Under the pieces are notes generated by a model that was not told the origin of the DNA, ran no database searches, and saw nothing but the letters and a program-made list of their open reading frames with translations. Shown piece by piece: positions 34,351 to 45,189 of a stretch of DNA of 64,000 nt. Each line of letters opens with the position of its first letter. The stretch's first letter is position 1. Origin of the DNA: Castor canadensis (Eukaryota; Chordata; Mammalia; Rodentia; Castoridae); NCBI RefSeq assembly GCF_047511655.1, contig NC_133394.1, positions 54,158,501-54,222,500 of the forward strand. The letters are read 5' to 3'. A program made the translations under genes and the position numbers.

Positions 34351-36180
34351 TTTGTTTTCTTGATGATAGCCATTCTAATTGGGGTAAGGTGTAATCTAAA
34401 TGTTTTGATTTGCATTTCTCTGATGGCTGAAGAAGTTGAAGAGATTTAACTTCATTTGTGCTTCTTCTTTTGAGGAAATGTATGTTTAATTCTTCTGCCA
34501 ATTTCTTGATTGGATTATTTTTTTGATGTTTAATTTTTTGAGTTATTTATACATTCTGGATGTATAAATCCCATCAGATGATAGCTGGCAAAGATTTTCT
34601 CTCATCCTGTAGGCTGTCTTTTCACTCTAGTAGTTGTTTCCTTTATTTCCAGTTATTGGCGTCCTATTCAGAAAGTCATTGGCAGTGTTTTCCCTATGGG
34701 GTGCTGAGAATAGAAAGATCACATTTTGAGGCCAGCCTAAGAAAATAGTTCACAAGATCCTCATCTTTAAAATAACCAGAGCAAAATAGAGTAGATTTGT
34801 GACTCAGTGCAGCAATAGAGTGCCTGCTTTACAAGTGTGAAGCCCTGAGCTCAAACCCCAATCCCATCAAAAAAAGTTAAGAATCAATAAAGATGAAAGA
34901 AATAATAGTACAATAATGAAATGAAGGAGGGATTGGGGAAGGGAAAAAGTCTCAAGGTTAAGTAAAGGAAAAGAATGTGGTGAAGAGAAAGAGAAAATAG
35001 CAAGAGATTAAAGAAAAAATGTATAAATCCATTTAGATAAAGGTAAGAACAAACACAAATAAAAAAATTTTAAATGAAGTATAAGCAATACTAAAAATAT
35101 AGTAAAAAGAAAAAATGTAAAAAGGAAAAAAAGCCAGAGATTTGGAGAAGCTTAGTTCTGGGTCTTCTAATACTAGAATCCACCAGGTCTGGGAAGAAGG
35201 GTATGGGATCTTACATGCAGTCTGTTGTAGTTCCCAGAGGTGCCCACAAGTGTGTCAGGGATTGGAGGAAGCAAACAGAGCACTGAGATCTGCACTGAAA
35301 AGTGGAACCTAGCTTTCTGCCTGGTGGTCCCAGCACTTTCAAGCCCCACCTACTAGTAAGCCACTCTGTAGGAAGGAGGAGGCTAGGGAAATTGAGAGAT
35401 CTGAAAAGCCTGGGCTCAAGGTTAGGACTACAAACCATACATAACAGGGTGATAGGTCTGGAAGCTAACCAATCTAGTGTCCCCTGACTTGAAGCTCTCG
35501 GTCTCTGCAGTAATCCAAGGCATTGGATCTAGCTCCACATCACAGACGGCAGGGCCACTACCAATAAACCCTCTCCAGCCAGAGCTCCCTAGTGTCTAAA
35601 CTCCTCAGTGGGTCCATGTCTAAATGCTACTTTCCACAACTGCCTCTTGTGGCTGTCTCCCATCCAAACACTGGAAAGGTATCCTCAGGATTCCTCATTT
35701 CAAACTGTTCACCAGAGTAGCTCAGTTTCAAACAACGGATCTCCTGTGAAGATGGCATATGGTTATAGCACTCTAAGATATGGGGAGTACTGCAATTTAT
35801 TCTTCAATGCTGGGCTGCCATATAAGAGGAGTCACTGTTAGACCAAATCACCACACTGGATTTTAAGCTCAGGAGAACTGTCTTTCTCTTGCAACTAGGA
35901 CTGTCAGTCTGTTGTCACCAGGGTTGCTTGGCTTACCTTGTAACTTTGGGTTTTCTTTCCCCTGGGAGTCAAGGTTGGAGGTGCAGACTATTTCCTGCTT
36001 TTCTCTGAGTCACCTTTCCATTTTTCCCTGTTTTTTAAGCTGTCCTGATACCTGTCTCTTGATTCCTGGCGCTCTTCTTCTCTTTCTTTCCTCAGATACA
36101 CTCTGTCCTTTGTTACCCTGACTCTTCTTATTCCCAGAGTTGCTTCTTATCTGCCATCCTACCCCTAAGACCCTCTACTT
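34351..36180 (-). repeat. Older L1, right (5') part, with SINE
   Basis: 34351-34690 continues ORF2 from 28747. After a SINE, about 35150-36180 looks like an L1 5' UTR (reverse ends 'gatggcagataagaagcaac', as L1 starts often read). The intervening ORF1 and most of ORF2 are missing. Confidence 0.6.
34695..34878 (+). repeat. Composite SINE
   Basis: The 7SL-like part ('gaggccagcctaagaaaata', 'gttcacaagatcctcatctt') is followed by the tRNA part ('agtgcagcaatagagtgcct', 'gccctgagctcaaaccccaa') and AAAAAAG. Confidence 0.8.
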
Positions 36181-37301
36181 ATAAACTTGTGAGGGCGTAG
36201 ATGGAAAGCACAGAAGAGGCCCATTTTCTGTTGTTTATGCTGCCTCTGCAGGTCAGTACAAACCAAGGAGCACTTTTGTTTGTGTGTGGCAACAGGGCCC
36301 CCTTAACTCATGCCTCAGTTTCATCAGTAATCTTGTTCATTTCTATGTCATCATATAGGCAGGGTTAGATTAAAAACAGCAAAATGTCATCTAGTCAGTA
36401 AAAAGAGATTAATTAGCAGGTTTTAGCTGACTTCTTAAATGTTTGACAGCACCAGAGGGGCAGGCTCTTGGATGAGCTTGTGGAAATTTCCTGACCTTAC
36501 AATTTTATATCCACTTGCTACAAGTTGGAAGAAGAAGAATTGAGATGCTATCACCATAATTGCTTGATTCGGGACAACATATAGTTTATCATGATCCACA
36601 TACTACATGGGTGGTTATTTGTTCATTTTCAAATTGATTGTTTTTATTTTATTTTTGTATACTTTTTCATATTTTTAAATAAATCTTGAAAATGAAAAAT
36701 ATGGAAATTCCCTTTACTTGTAAAGATAACACTAGTATTTACTAAATGCATATAGGAAATAGACTTTTAAAAAATAATAAGTATTATTTCAATTCCCTCC
36801 TCCAAATTGGACCTCCATTTCTCACAGATGTCCTGTTCCCAAAACTGTTCGCTAGGTGGCACCATTGCTGCACAATGGCAGGTCAGTTGCATAAGAAATT
36901 GCCTTCAAGGGGACTTGGGTTAATTTTAAAGGCATCTAGAACTGTAGCAAATGATTTGCTCTGAGCTAGGTATTTTCAAGTTTAGTCTGTGGTTAGATTT
37001 TGGCAAGTTACCTCTAACGTCTGGAGAGTAAAGATAGAAATACTCTTGAATGTTGCAATCCCCAAGTGGTTTGGCCTCAAGACAGAAGGTGTGGTGCTTT
37101 AAAGAAGTTTAGTGGGAAACTCTTGACAGTCATGTCTTATTTTGCTCCTTTCATGACTCTCCTGAGTTGGTGAAAATAAATGTGCCATCTACTCAGGAGT
37201 CCATTTTAGCCTGTGCTAGGTAGGTTAGGAGAGTTGCCCAGGAGAGGAAGGCATGACAGTTAGCATTTTAAGTAAAGTCATGATTTTTCTTCCTCTTATT
37301 C
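36181..37301. other. Intergenic, nothing recognised
   Basis: No gene or nameable repeat between the L1 and the solo LTR. Confidence 0.55.
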
Positions 37302-37305
37302 AAAT

Positions 37306-37758
37306 TGTTACATGCTGGTGTCGAGGGTCCTTGCCTTCACAGGCCACAGAACTGGCTCATGAGGCAGCTGAATGATGAGCCAAAGCCAGTATATAAAGTA
37401 GGATTTATTAGAGAGAAAGGAAAGGCTACAGCTAGAGAAGAGCAGCGGAGCCTGGAAGCCGGTGGCTCATTGCTCAGGTGAAGGCTGGGGTTTTTATGGA
37501 CGTTCTAACTCTGGTCAGGTGGGTTTTTCTCATTGGCCATGGATTCACGGGCTTTCTCAGGTGAACTGGTTTGGTGTGCACCTTTATTGGGGGAGGGGAA
37601 ATAATCTTGAGAGCATTTTGCTCATCAGCCCTGTGGCAGATCTGTATCTCTCCTTTAGGATGCAGGAATGCAGGCCTCCATCTCCTCAGGATGCAGGAAT
37701 GATATTGCTCTCCATGGAGGATGAGATACTCACTCATCTTAGGTCTCCAGACCCAACA
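37306..37758 (-). mobile_element. Solo LTR, same family as the provirus at 40581-48959
   Basis: Ends TGTTACATG...CCCAACA on +, flanked by a perfect 4-bp duplication AAAT (37302-37305 and 37759-37762). On the - strand it carries a TATA-like CCATAAAAACCCC and the AATAAA signal in TCTCTAATAAATCC, in the U3-R order. It lacks about 20 bases near the U5 end that both provirus LTRs keep. The missing internal region is explained by LTR-LTR recombination. Confidence 0.92.
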
Positions 37759-37762
37759 AAAT

Positions 37763-39169
37763 ACCCTTTCTTAACTTAATAACAAAACACTGATTGTATC
37801 TCTTTCTGACTTTTGCTTTATAGAATAAATCATGTTCCCAGAACTTTATTTCTTTGGAAGAAAAACTAAACTAGAATATGACTGTGAGTAATAATGCCCA
37901 AGTGAAAATAAATTCTGATATTCATTAACCTACTCAGAAAACCAGAGCATGTAGCTGAAAAGGAACAGTGGGTACTGCCCATTCCTTTCAATTGCATATC
38001 TTCTTGAAATCTTCCAGCAAACTTGAAAACACATGGAAAGATCATACTTCCTAGAAACCTCCAGCAATTTAGAAATCAGTTGAAGTCACTTATCTATGAA
38101 AGTATACAGTTGCATTAACAGCATACTCAAGTAGACCTACTATAAAGATATGTTTGATAGAAACCCACCCAACCACAACTCTGTGGTCAGCTCTCCTTAG
38201 CAAAGGCCATTGTCATTCCAGCATTACCATCTATTGTGTGCTTTGAAAAAAAGGGTGCTTGTAACATGAGGACATCTTCAGTAGATAGAGGTCTTTTGTT
38301 GTTTTTTTGTGCTTAAGCATATATAATAACCTGGAAGAGTGGTTCTATATCTTAATAGGAAAACGCCTGAGTCCCACCAGCACAGATGATAGTACAGTTA
38401 GAAATAAGGCAAACTTGAAGATCTATATTCCCAGATGCCCTATAAATCACTCCAAGAATTTGGTAAGTTTTGAAAGTCTGGTTTGTAAAGAAGGAATAAG
38501 AAAAGTGATGGTAGTGACCAGGAAGAACCTAGGAGAGATTACATTCCCAGGGCTTGTAATGGAATTCTTAAATCATTGCCTTTACAAAATTGGAAATGAA
38601 TGAAAGAAAGGATGGACCCAGGATGAGAAGTGGAGATTTGCATCTCAAACTCCTGTAATCAAAATCCCTTTATTGCCTTCTGGTGGAAATAAGCCAGACT
38701 GCTGACTATCTCAAGTTCTTTTTTTAATTCTTAAGAGTAGAATCATACTTATGTGCTAATAATAAATGCTAGAGGAACAGGATATCTTTTTGGTGAAAAG
38801 TAATGATTTTGTGCTAGCTTGATTCTTTATGAGCTCTGGTCTCTTTAGCTGTCAGACCTGCTGCATACTTATCTTATGTTTCTTGGTGTTGATAACTTTA
38901 TAACAAGATAAAGCATCAAGTGAATTGAGAAGGTGATGAATTCATTGCATGCCAATGCACAAATTTAATGGGCTTTTAGAAAACAACAGTCCAAATTTTG
39001 CACATACCAGTGCAGAGTGGGAAAGAATATAGAGATTGCAATAAAGTAGGTGTTGTTTTTAGCAGTGCATTTAAAAAGATGTGAAAAATGCAAAGTAGAA
39101 GCTCTCAGTTCAAGTAGCAAAAGCTTCTATTTAAAAAGTCAATATTCCTTATCTTTTTATTGATTTAGG
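37763..39169. other. Intergenic, nothing recognised
   Basis: Includes an open + strand frame at 38307-38603 (98 codons) with no recognisable motif or splice structure. Confidence 0.5.
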
Positions 39170-39990
39170 ATATCTACTTCAATGTCATTACTCAAACACC
39201 TTTTATCTCTTCTGTTAACTTTTTTTTTGTTGTTAAATATTTTTGTATCATTATCTTAGAAATTACCCTAGAATTTACAAAATGTAGTTAAGATGACAGT
39301 GGAAATTTTATCATGCCCCAAACACTGCATGGAGCTTATAATACTTTAACTTATAATAGTTAACCTTTCGATCTTCTTGCTACGGTTGTCACATTGCTTT
39401 ATTCCCACATAAGTTTAAAACTCCCCTTGAACTTTTCTTCTTATACTTCTGTTCTTACATTTGGAGCTGTATGGTTTGACATGAAGAACATTCTCAAGTA
39501 TTTCTCCTATTGCAGATCTACTGGGCACAGTTCTCTCAGCTCTGGTTTTCTGAAAAAGTCTTGACCTCTTCATTTTTTGATAAACATTTTCACTCTATAG
39601 ATTTCTAGATTGGTAGGCCGGTATTTTTCCCTCTTTTAGTTCTAAAATGATGTCTTATAGCACATATATTTGGTCAGTATGTTTCTTACTATTATTTCTT
39701 TGTAGATAACACTTTTTTCACTTTTAGAATAATAACTGGGATTTTAAAAGTTTGTCTTACTTGAGTTCACTGAATGTATTGAATCTTGGGCTCACTGAAT
39801 CTAGTGGTTTTTTTTGTTTGTATGTTTTGTGTTGTCTCGTTTTTTACAAAATTTGAAAAGCTTTTGACCATTATTTCTTCAACTATTTGAAGAGGCTGCA
39901 ATAAGGTAAGCATTGTTTTTAACAGTATATTAAAATAACATGAATATTGCAAAATGGAAGCTTTTAGTTCAAATAGTTCAACCTTGTATA
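39170..39990 (-). repeat. Probable old L1 5' region/ORF1 remnant
   Basis: Phrases such as 'atttctagattggtaggccg' and 'gaccattatttcttcaacta' resemble the reversed early part of old L1s. Very diverged. Confidence 0.4.
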
Positions 39991-40034
39991 AAAAGGTAAA
40001 AGTTACATAATCTTTTCATTTTTTATTTATTTAA

Positions 40035-40430
40035 GATAACTTTTTATAAAAATCGATTATTTTTTAATATTTACTTTATTTTTATTAGCATAAATTAATT
40101 GTACAAAAGGAGTTTCACTGTGACATTTCCAAATAAGCATATAATGTGCTTCAAACATGTTCACTCTCCATCACTGGCTCCTTTCCCTACCTCCTTCCGC
40201 AGATTTCCCCTCCAAAGAGTTCCCGTTTTCCAGTCAAGTCTTATGATTATGATTTAGGTCCAGATTCCATAAATGAGTAAAAAAATGTAATATTTCTCTT
40301 TTTGAGCTTGGCTTATCTCACTCAACATGATGATCTCCAGCTCTATCAATTTTCATGCAAATGACATAATTTCATTATTCTTTATGACTGAATAATACTC
40401 CATTATGTATATGTGCCACTCCTTTTAGTA
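40035..40430 (-). repeat. L1 3' region, reversed
   Basis: Matches the ORF2 end/3' UTR style of the other - strand L1s: 'cttggcttatctcactcaac', 'tttcatgcaaatgacataat', 'tgactgaataatactccatt'. Confidence 0.75.
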
Positions 40431-40580
40431 TTGGACTTTTTTGTCCTAATGTCTCTCTTCTTTTGGGGTCTTTAGACTTTCTAATCATGTCCCACATCCC
40501 TTATACACTTTGTTTTTCTCTTTTTTCTGTTGTGCTTCTCAAATATTTTTGTCAACCCATTGTGAGCTTACAAATCCTGT

Positions 40581-41031
40581 TGTTATGTGCCGGTGCCGAA
40601 GTGTTGCAGGCTGGTGTTGAAGGTCCTTGTCTTCACAAGCCAGAGAACTGGCTAGTGAGGCAGCTGAATGATGAGCCAAAGCTGGTATACAAAGTAAGAT
40701 TTATTAGAGAGAAAGGACAGGCTACAGTCAAGGTACTGCAGTGGAGCCTGGAAGCTGGTAATCCCTGCTCAGCTAAAGGCTGGGGTTTTTATGGACATTT
40801 TAACTCTGGGTTGGGGGGTTTTCTCATTGGCCTTGCATTTCAAGGGCTTTCTTAAGTGGACTGGTTTGGTTAGCACATTTATTGGGGGAAGGAAACAATC
40901 TTGAGAGCATTCTGCCCATCAGCCTTGTGGCAGATCTATATCTGTATCTCTTCTTTAGGATTCAGGAATGCTATTGCTCTCTAGGGGGGATGGGATACTC
41001 ATTTATCTGCCTTAGGTATTCAGACCCAACA
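40581..41031 (-). repeat. Provirus 3' LTR (451 bp)
   Basis: Same as the 5' LTR but with intact TGTT...AACA ends. It lacks about 31 bases between two direct copies of an 'aggatgcaggaatg'-like repeat (one copy remains at about 40957-40970). Confidence 0.9.
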
Positions 41032-41044
41032 AGTCCCCCCTCTG
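41032..41044 (-). promoter_or_regulatory. Polypurine tract
   Basis: The - strand AGAGGGGGGACT lies directly upstream of the 3' LTR. This is the primer position for plus-strand synthesis in retroviruses. Confidence 0.85.
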
Positions 41045-41237
41045 AGACAAGCACCCAACTGCTGTTGGGGAGAGGGGCAATGATTCATCTAGCTGCTTTG
41101 TGCTGACAATGGGGCAACAGGGTACACAGGACAAGATACCCGCCACTCAAGGCTACTTGTTGGGGCCATACCCACTCAGGGGGACAAGTTGCCCACAAGC
41201 CAACACTTAGAAGAAGAGGGATGAGAATAAAAACAGC
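41045..41237 (-). other. Short pol-LTR junction, no env
   Basis: Only 193 bases between the integrase stop and the polypurine tract. No surface or transmembrane coding sequence is visible; at most the last bases of a lost 3' gene or untranslated region. Confidence 0.75.
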
Positions 41238-42527
41238 TCACAAAAAGGGAGGAAGTGAAGGCATAGGTTTCATGTTCGAGGTGTTCCTCTTGAGAAGATA
41301 TTTGAGGTCTTCCACTGGCTCACAGGAGGAGGCTGGTGGAGCAGGGTGTGGCTCCTGGGTGGGTGAGTTAGGCTCTGGTGTCCAGTGTTTGGCTCGGGAG
41401 ATGTGAATCCAGGAGTCTAGTGCACCAACCTTGATTCCTGTGGGGGTAGATAACAAGACCAGGTGTGGCCCTTCCCAAGGGGGTTCAGAGAGACCTCGGG
41501 AGTTATGGGGGAGTTTGATAAGGGCTAAATCTCCACAAAAGGCAGCCAGGGAGAGGCCTTGGGGCTCCTCCCTCCCTACTTCAGAGAGGACCTGCTGAAA
41601 CCTGGCTAGTTGAGTGATATGAGGGACCAGGTTTGATACTTCAGGGTCTAAAATTAAATCTTTTTGGAGAAAGGGTCTCCCATACAAAGCTTCAAAGGGA
41701 GTAAGGCCCATTTTATTTGGGGGTGTTTCTAAGTCGGATTAAGGCTGAGGTAGTAATTTTTGCCAGGGGAGGTGAGTTTCGTGAGCCAACTTAGACAGCT
41801 ATCTCTTGAGTAATCCATTGGCTCGCTCAACTGTGCCTGAGGACTGGGGTCTCCACGCACAGTGGAGATGATATTTGATTCCCAAACCCTTAGAGATTCC
41901 CTGAGTGACTTCGGCTCTGAATGCCGGCCCATTGTCACTTTGGAGAGTCCGAAGGAGTCCAAATCTAAGGATGATCTCACTAATTAGCACCTTAATTACT
42001 TCTCGGGCCTTTTCAGAGGAGCAGGGGAATGCTTCAACCCACCCAGTAAATATATCCACCAGAACCAGGAGCAATCTAGAGGCTGGGCCCCCTGACAGGT
42101 GGGTGAAGTCAATCTGCCAGTCCTCCCCTGGATGGATATGTCCCTCACCTCTGAGCTCCAGGGATAAGCAGGGCAGTATTGTGGGGTTGTTACCCTGACA
42201 GATTTCACATCCTCTAATAATATCCTGGAGAGTATCTCTAAATTTTATTCCCTCAAATAGTCACCCTGCCAAAGAGAGTGGCTTATGGACCCCCAAGTGA
42301 TAGGTCTGGTGTAGGGTTTTTAGGACCTTCCATTGACTACTCTGTGGGAGAAATAATTTGCCCTCAGGAGTTATCCACCATCCTCTATGATCTAAGCAAT
42401 AACATCTTTCTGAAGCCTGTGAATTCTCGGTAGGTGAGTATAGGGGGTGTTCAGAAGGGAGGAGGGATTGTTCCCACAAGACAGGGGCTTGAACATAAGG
42501 TCTCTTAGCGGCCTCCTTTGCTGCCAT
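41238..42527 (-). pseudogene. Integrase remnant
   Basis: The zinc-binding start is in 42261-42527 (LKTLHQTYHLGVHKP). The core is split between 41996-42208 and 41799-42074 (LVLVDIFTGWVEAFPC, LQSDNGPAF, RPQSSGTVERANGLLKR), covering the D,D,E residues. The C-terminal domain is in 41238-41711 (WEGPHLVLLSTPTGIKVG, SWIHISRAK) and ends at a stop with no env ORF after it. Frameshifts near 42210, 42000 and 41750 break it. Confidence 0.88.
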
Positions 42528-42666
42528 ATCAGCTCTCTGGTTTCCCTTAGCTACCTGATCCTCTGACCTTTGATGTCCAGGGCAGTGAATTACTGCTATT
42601 TGTTTTGGAAGTAAAGCTGCTTTTAAGAGGTTTAAGATTTCCCTGGAATGTTTGATAGGAGATCCT

Positions 42667-43413
42667 TCAGCAGTTAATAAACCTCGCTCTTTCCAATGGG
42701 CCGCATGGCATGCAGGACCAGGAAAGCATACTTAGAGTCTGTGTAGATGTTGGCAGTTTTTCCCTCAGATATTGTAATGCCTTAGTGAGAGCTATCAGCT
42801 CAGCCAGTTGGGCACTAGTGGAAGGAGGCAGAAGTTCAGCCCATAGGGTCTCAGTGAGAGACACCACAGCCGCCCCTGCCCGTCTAATTTCTTCCCGGAC
42901 GCATGAACTTCCATCCGTGAAGAGAGTGAGGTCTGGGTCCGGGAGTGGCTGGTCAAGGAGGTCAGGCCTAGCCAAATAACATTTGGCTAACACTTCCTCA
43001 CAGGAATGTATGAGTGGCTCCCCCTCAGTTGGGAGGAGTGATGCCGGATTTAGGGCAGAGCATACCCAAAGGCTCACATTGGGACATTCTAACAATTGGG
43101 CCTGATATTTAAGTAGCCTTTTGTTAGATAGCCATAGTCCTCCTTTAGCTGTTAGAAGCCCCCCTAGATCATGTGGAGTATATATGGTTAAGGGCTGTCC
43201 AAGAATTAATTTCTGCGCCTCTGGGATCAAGAGGCGGGTTGCTGCCAGGGCCCTTAGGCACCCAGGCCACCCTTTAGACACATTGTCTAGTTCTTTGCTT
43301 AGATACCCAACTGACTGTGGGGTGGGCCCTTGGAGCTGGGTCAGTACTCCTAGGGCTATTCCCCCTTTTTCATAGACATATAATTGAAAATGGTCTTGGG
43401 TAGGCAAGCTCAA
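42667..43413 (-). pseudogene. RT connection and RNase H remnant
   Basis: The longest open block of the provirus (248 codons). Connection-domain sequence (HFQLYVYEKGGIALGVLTQ, VGYLSKELDNVSKGWPGCLR) is followed by RNase H with LFTDGSS (first Asp) and SAQLAELIALTKAL (Glu). Near 42765 the frame shifts, so the third acidic residue (TDSKYA, readable in the next frame at about 42735-42752) is out of frame. Confidence 0.87.
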
Positions 43414-43876
43414 TGCTGGGGCAGTTTGGAGTGACAGTTTGAGGGCCTGAAAAGCCTTTGTGTTTTCAGGGTTCCATTCTAACAGGGATTGAGAGCCTCA
43501 CTGAGCATCTTTTAGGAGTTGGTATATGGGTCTGGCAAGGGCTGCATATTTAGGGATCCAGATCCTGCAAAGTCCTATAATTCCTAAAAAAGCTATAAGC
43601 TGCTTTATGGTCTGGGGAAGTGGAAAACGAAGGATTGGGTCTATTCACTCATGACTCAGGGAGCGAGTCTGTCCCTTTAAGACCACACCTAGGTAAGTGA
43701 ACTGAGGGAGGCATAATTGAGCCTTTTTTTTAGAAACTTTGTAACCCCGGGAGGCCAGAAAGTTTAAAAGGGACTCAGTTGCCCTGCAGATGAGGGGCTC
43801 TGTGGCTCTGCACAGAAGTAAGTCATCAACATATTGAAGAAGGGTGGCCTCCGGATAGTGCCAATCTAAGTATCTG

Positions 43877-43981
43877 GTTAGTGTAAGGAAATATAGGCCC
43901 TAAAATGACCACGTGGAGAGGAGTGATCTGGCCAAGAGATTCTTTATTGCTGGGTGGGAGAGGGAGAGAGCAGAGAGAGCT

Positions 43982-44039
<58 letters not shown>

Positions 44040-44254
44040 CAGGGGCTTAAATACCCCTCAGTGAGACTCAGCATGATCTGATTGATTAGGATCTTATGGT
44101 TCATGCTGATTGGAGGTTGGGGCAGAAGGAGGGTTCAAGCTAGTCTTGAGGCAGGACTGTGACCCTGGGAGGCAGGACCGTGACCCTGGAAAACAGAAGG
44201 TTAAGGGTGCAGTAAGAACTGAATCCTATTGGTGCCATTATTGCCAACAGTTAG
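43877..44254 (-). mobile_element. Nested solo LTR of another ERV family inside RT
   Basis: The 368-bp LTR is 43882-44249, with 5-bp duplications GTTAG at 43877-43881 and 44250-44254. On the - strand it begins TGTTGGCAATAATGG and ends TTCCTTACA. It has a TATA box TATTTAAG (44047-44053) and AATAAAG (43943-43948), with a (GA)n tract between them. It shares no sequence with the host provirus LTRs. Confidence 0.9.
43979..44038. repeat. (GA)n microsatellite in the nested LTR
   Basis: Long GA run lying between the TATA box and the polyadenylation signal of the nested LTR. Confidence 0.95.
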
Positions 44255-44911
44255 GGCCTGTACAAAAAGGTGGGGGCTGTCCCTAAACCCTTGTGGTAAA
44301 ACTGTCCATGTTAGTTGCTGTGAAGGGTTAGTGGGATCTTCAAAGGCAAACAGAAGCTGACTGTCAGGATGCAGAGGAATGCAAAAGAAAGCATCCTTTA
44401 AATTTAGTACAGAGTAATATTGGACTTTTGAGGGTATTTGAGCCAATAGAGTATAGGGATTGGGAACAATTGGGTGGAGGGGAATGACTGCTTTATTAAT
44501 GAGCCAGAGATCTTGAACCAATCTCCATTTGTTTGGCCCCTTGAGGACAGCAAGAATAGGGGTATTAAAGGGGCTGGAGCAACTAATTAGTAGCCCTTGT
44601 TTTTTTCAGGAATTTATAATAGGTAAGAGGCCATGTCTTCCTTCAGGCTTGAGGGGATATTGTTTTTGATGTGGGAACTTTGACGGATTTCTGAGTTTTA
44701 TTTGAATAGAGAGGGCCATCTTGGCATGCCCTGTGGTCATCCCATCAGTCCACACTGTGGGATCTATTTGTTCTTGAAGGAGGGGGCAGCAGAGATAGTC
44801 TCCTGGGGGGAGGAGAATTTGAGCTTTTAGTTGAGATAGTAAATCTTGTCCCAGCAGGGGCATTGGAGTCTCTGGAACTATGAGGAAAGAATGACAGAAG
44901 AGGAGGTCTCC

Positions 44912-45120
44912 CTAAGAGCAGGACAGAGGCCAGGTAAAATAGCATTCTAGGGGTTTGCCAGATATGCCCCGAATGATAACCTTGTCATTGGACCGGGGAC
45001 CCAGAGAAAAAGGTAAGACAGAGAAACGGGCTCCACTGTCTAGGAGGAAAATGACCTTTTGCTTCTCTACTGTTATGACTACCCAAGGCTCCACAATATC
45101 AATATTAATAAGTGGAGTGT
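44912..45120 (-). pseudogene. Retroviral aspartic protease remnant
   Basis: In the - strand ORF 44912-45346, the segment VIFLLDSGARFSVLPF carries the DSG catalytic motif. It is followed by the flap-like stretch IIRGISGKPLECYF. The block is continuous with nucleocapsid sequence in the same frame, then breaks before RT. Confidence 0.8.
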
Positions 45121-45189
45121 GGACAGAGGCCGGGACCCATCCATCTATAGGGAGTGGCACCTCACCTTCCATCTGGAGGCAGGGGCACT

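Larger units (their letters stand above)
43430..44863 (-). pseudogene. Reverse transcriptase remnant, split by a solo LTR
   Basis: The RT start is in 44606-44863 (LLGQDLLSQLKAQI, QKQYPLKPEGR). The palm is in 44201-44521 ([31 protein letters not shown]). After an inserted LTR at 43882-44249 the catalytic YVDD lies at 43822-43833 (+ strand 'gtcatcaacata'). From there to about 43430 frames change repeatedly. The catalytic residues are present in the DNA but on separate, interrupted frames. Confidence 0.88.

Noticed and set aside
34004-34501. 165-codon - strand ORF with Arg-Lys-Lys-Glu repeats
   Set aside because: Produced by the (TTTC)n microsatellite within an L1 5' UTR.
41045-41237. A surviving env fragment
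   Set aside because: Only 193 bases with stops in the frames I read; no surface or transmembrane signature.
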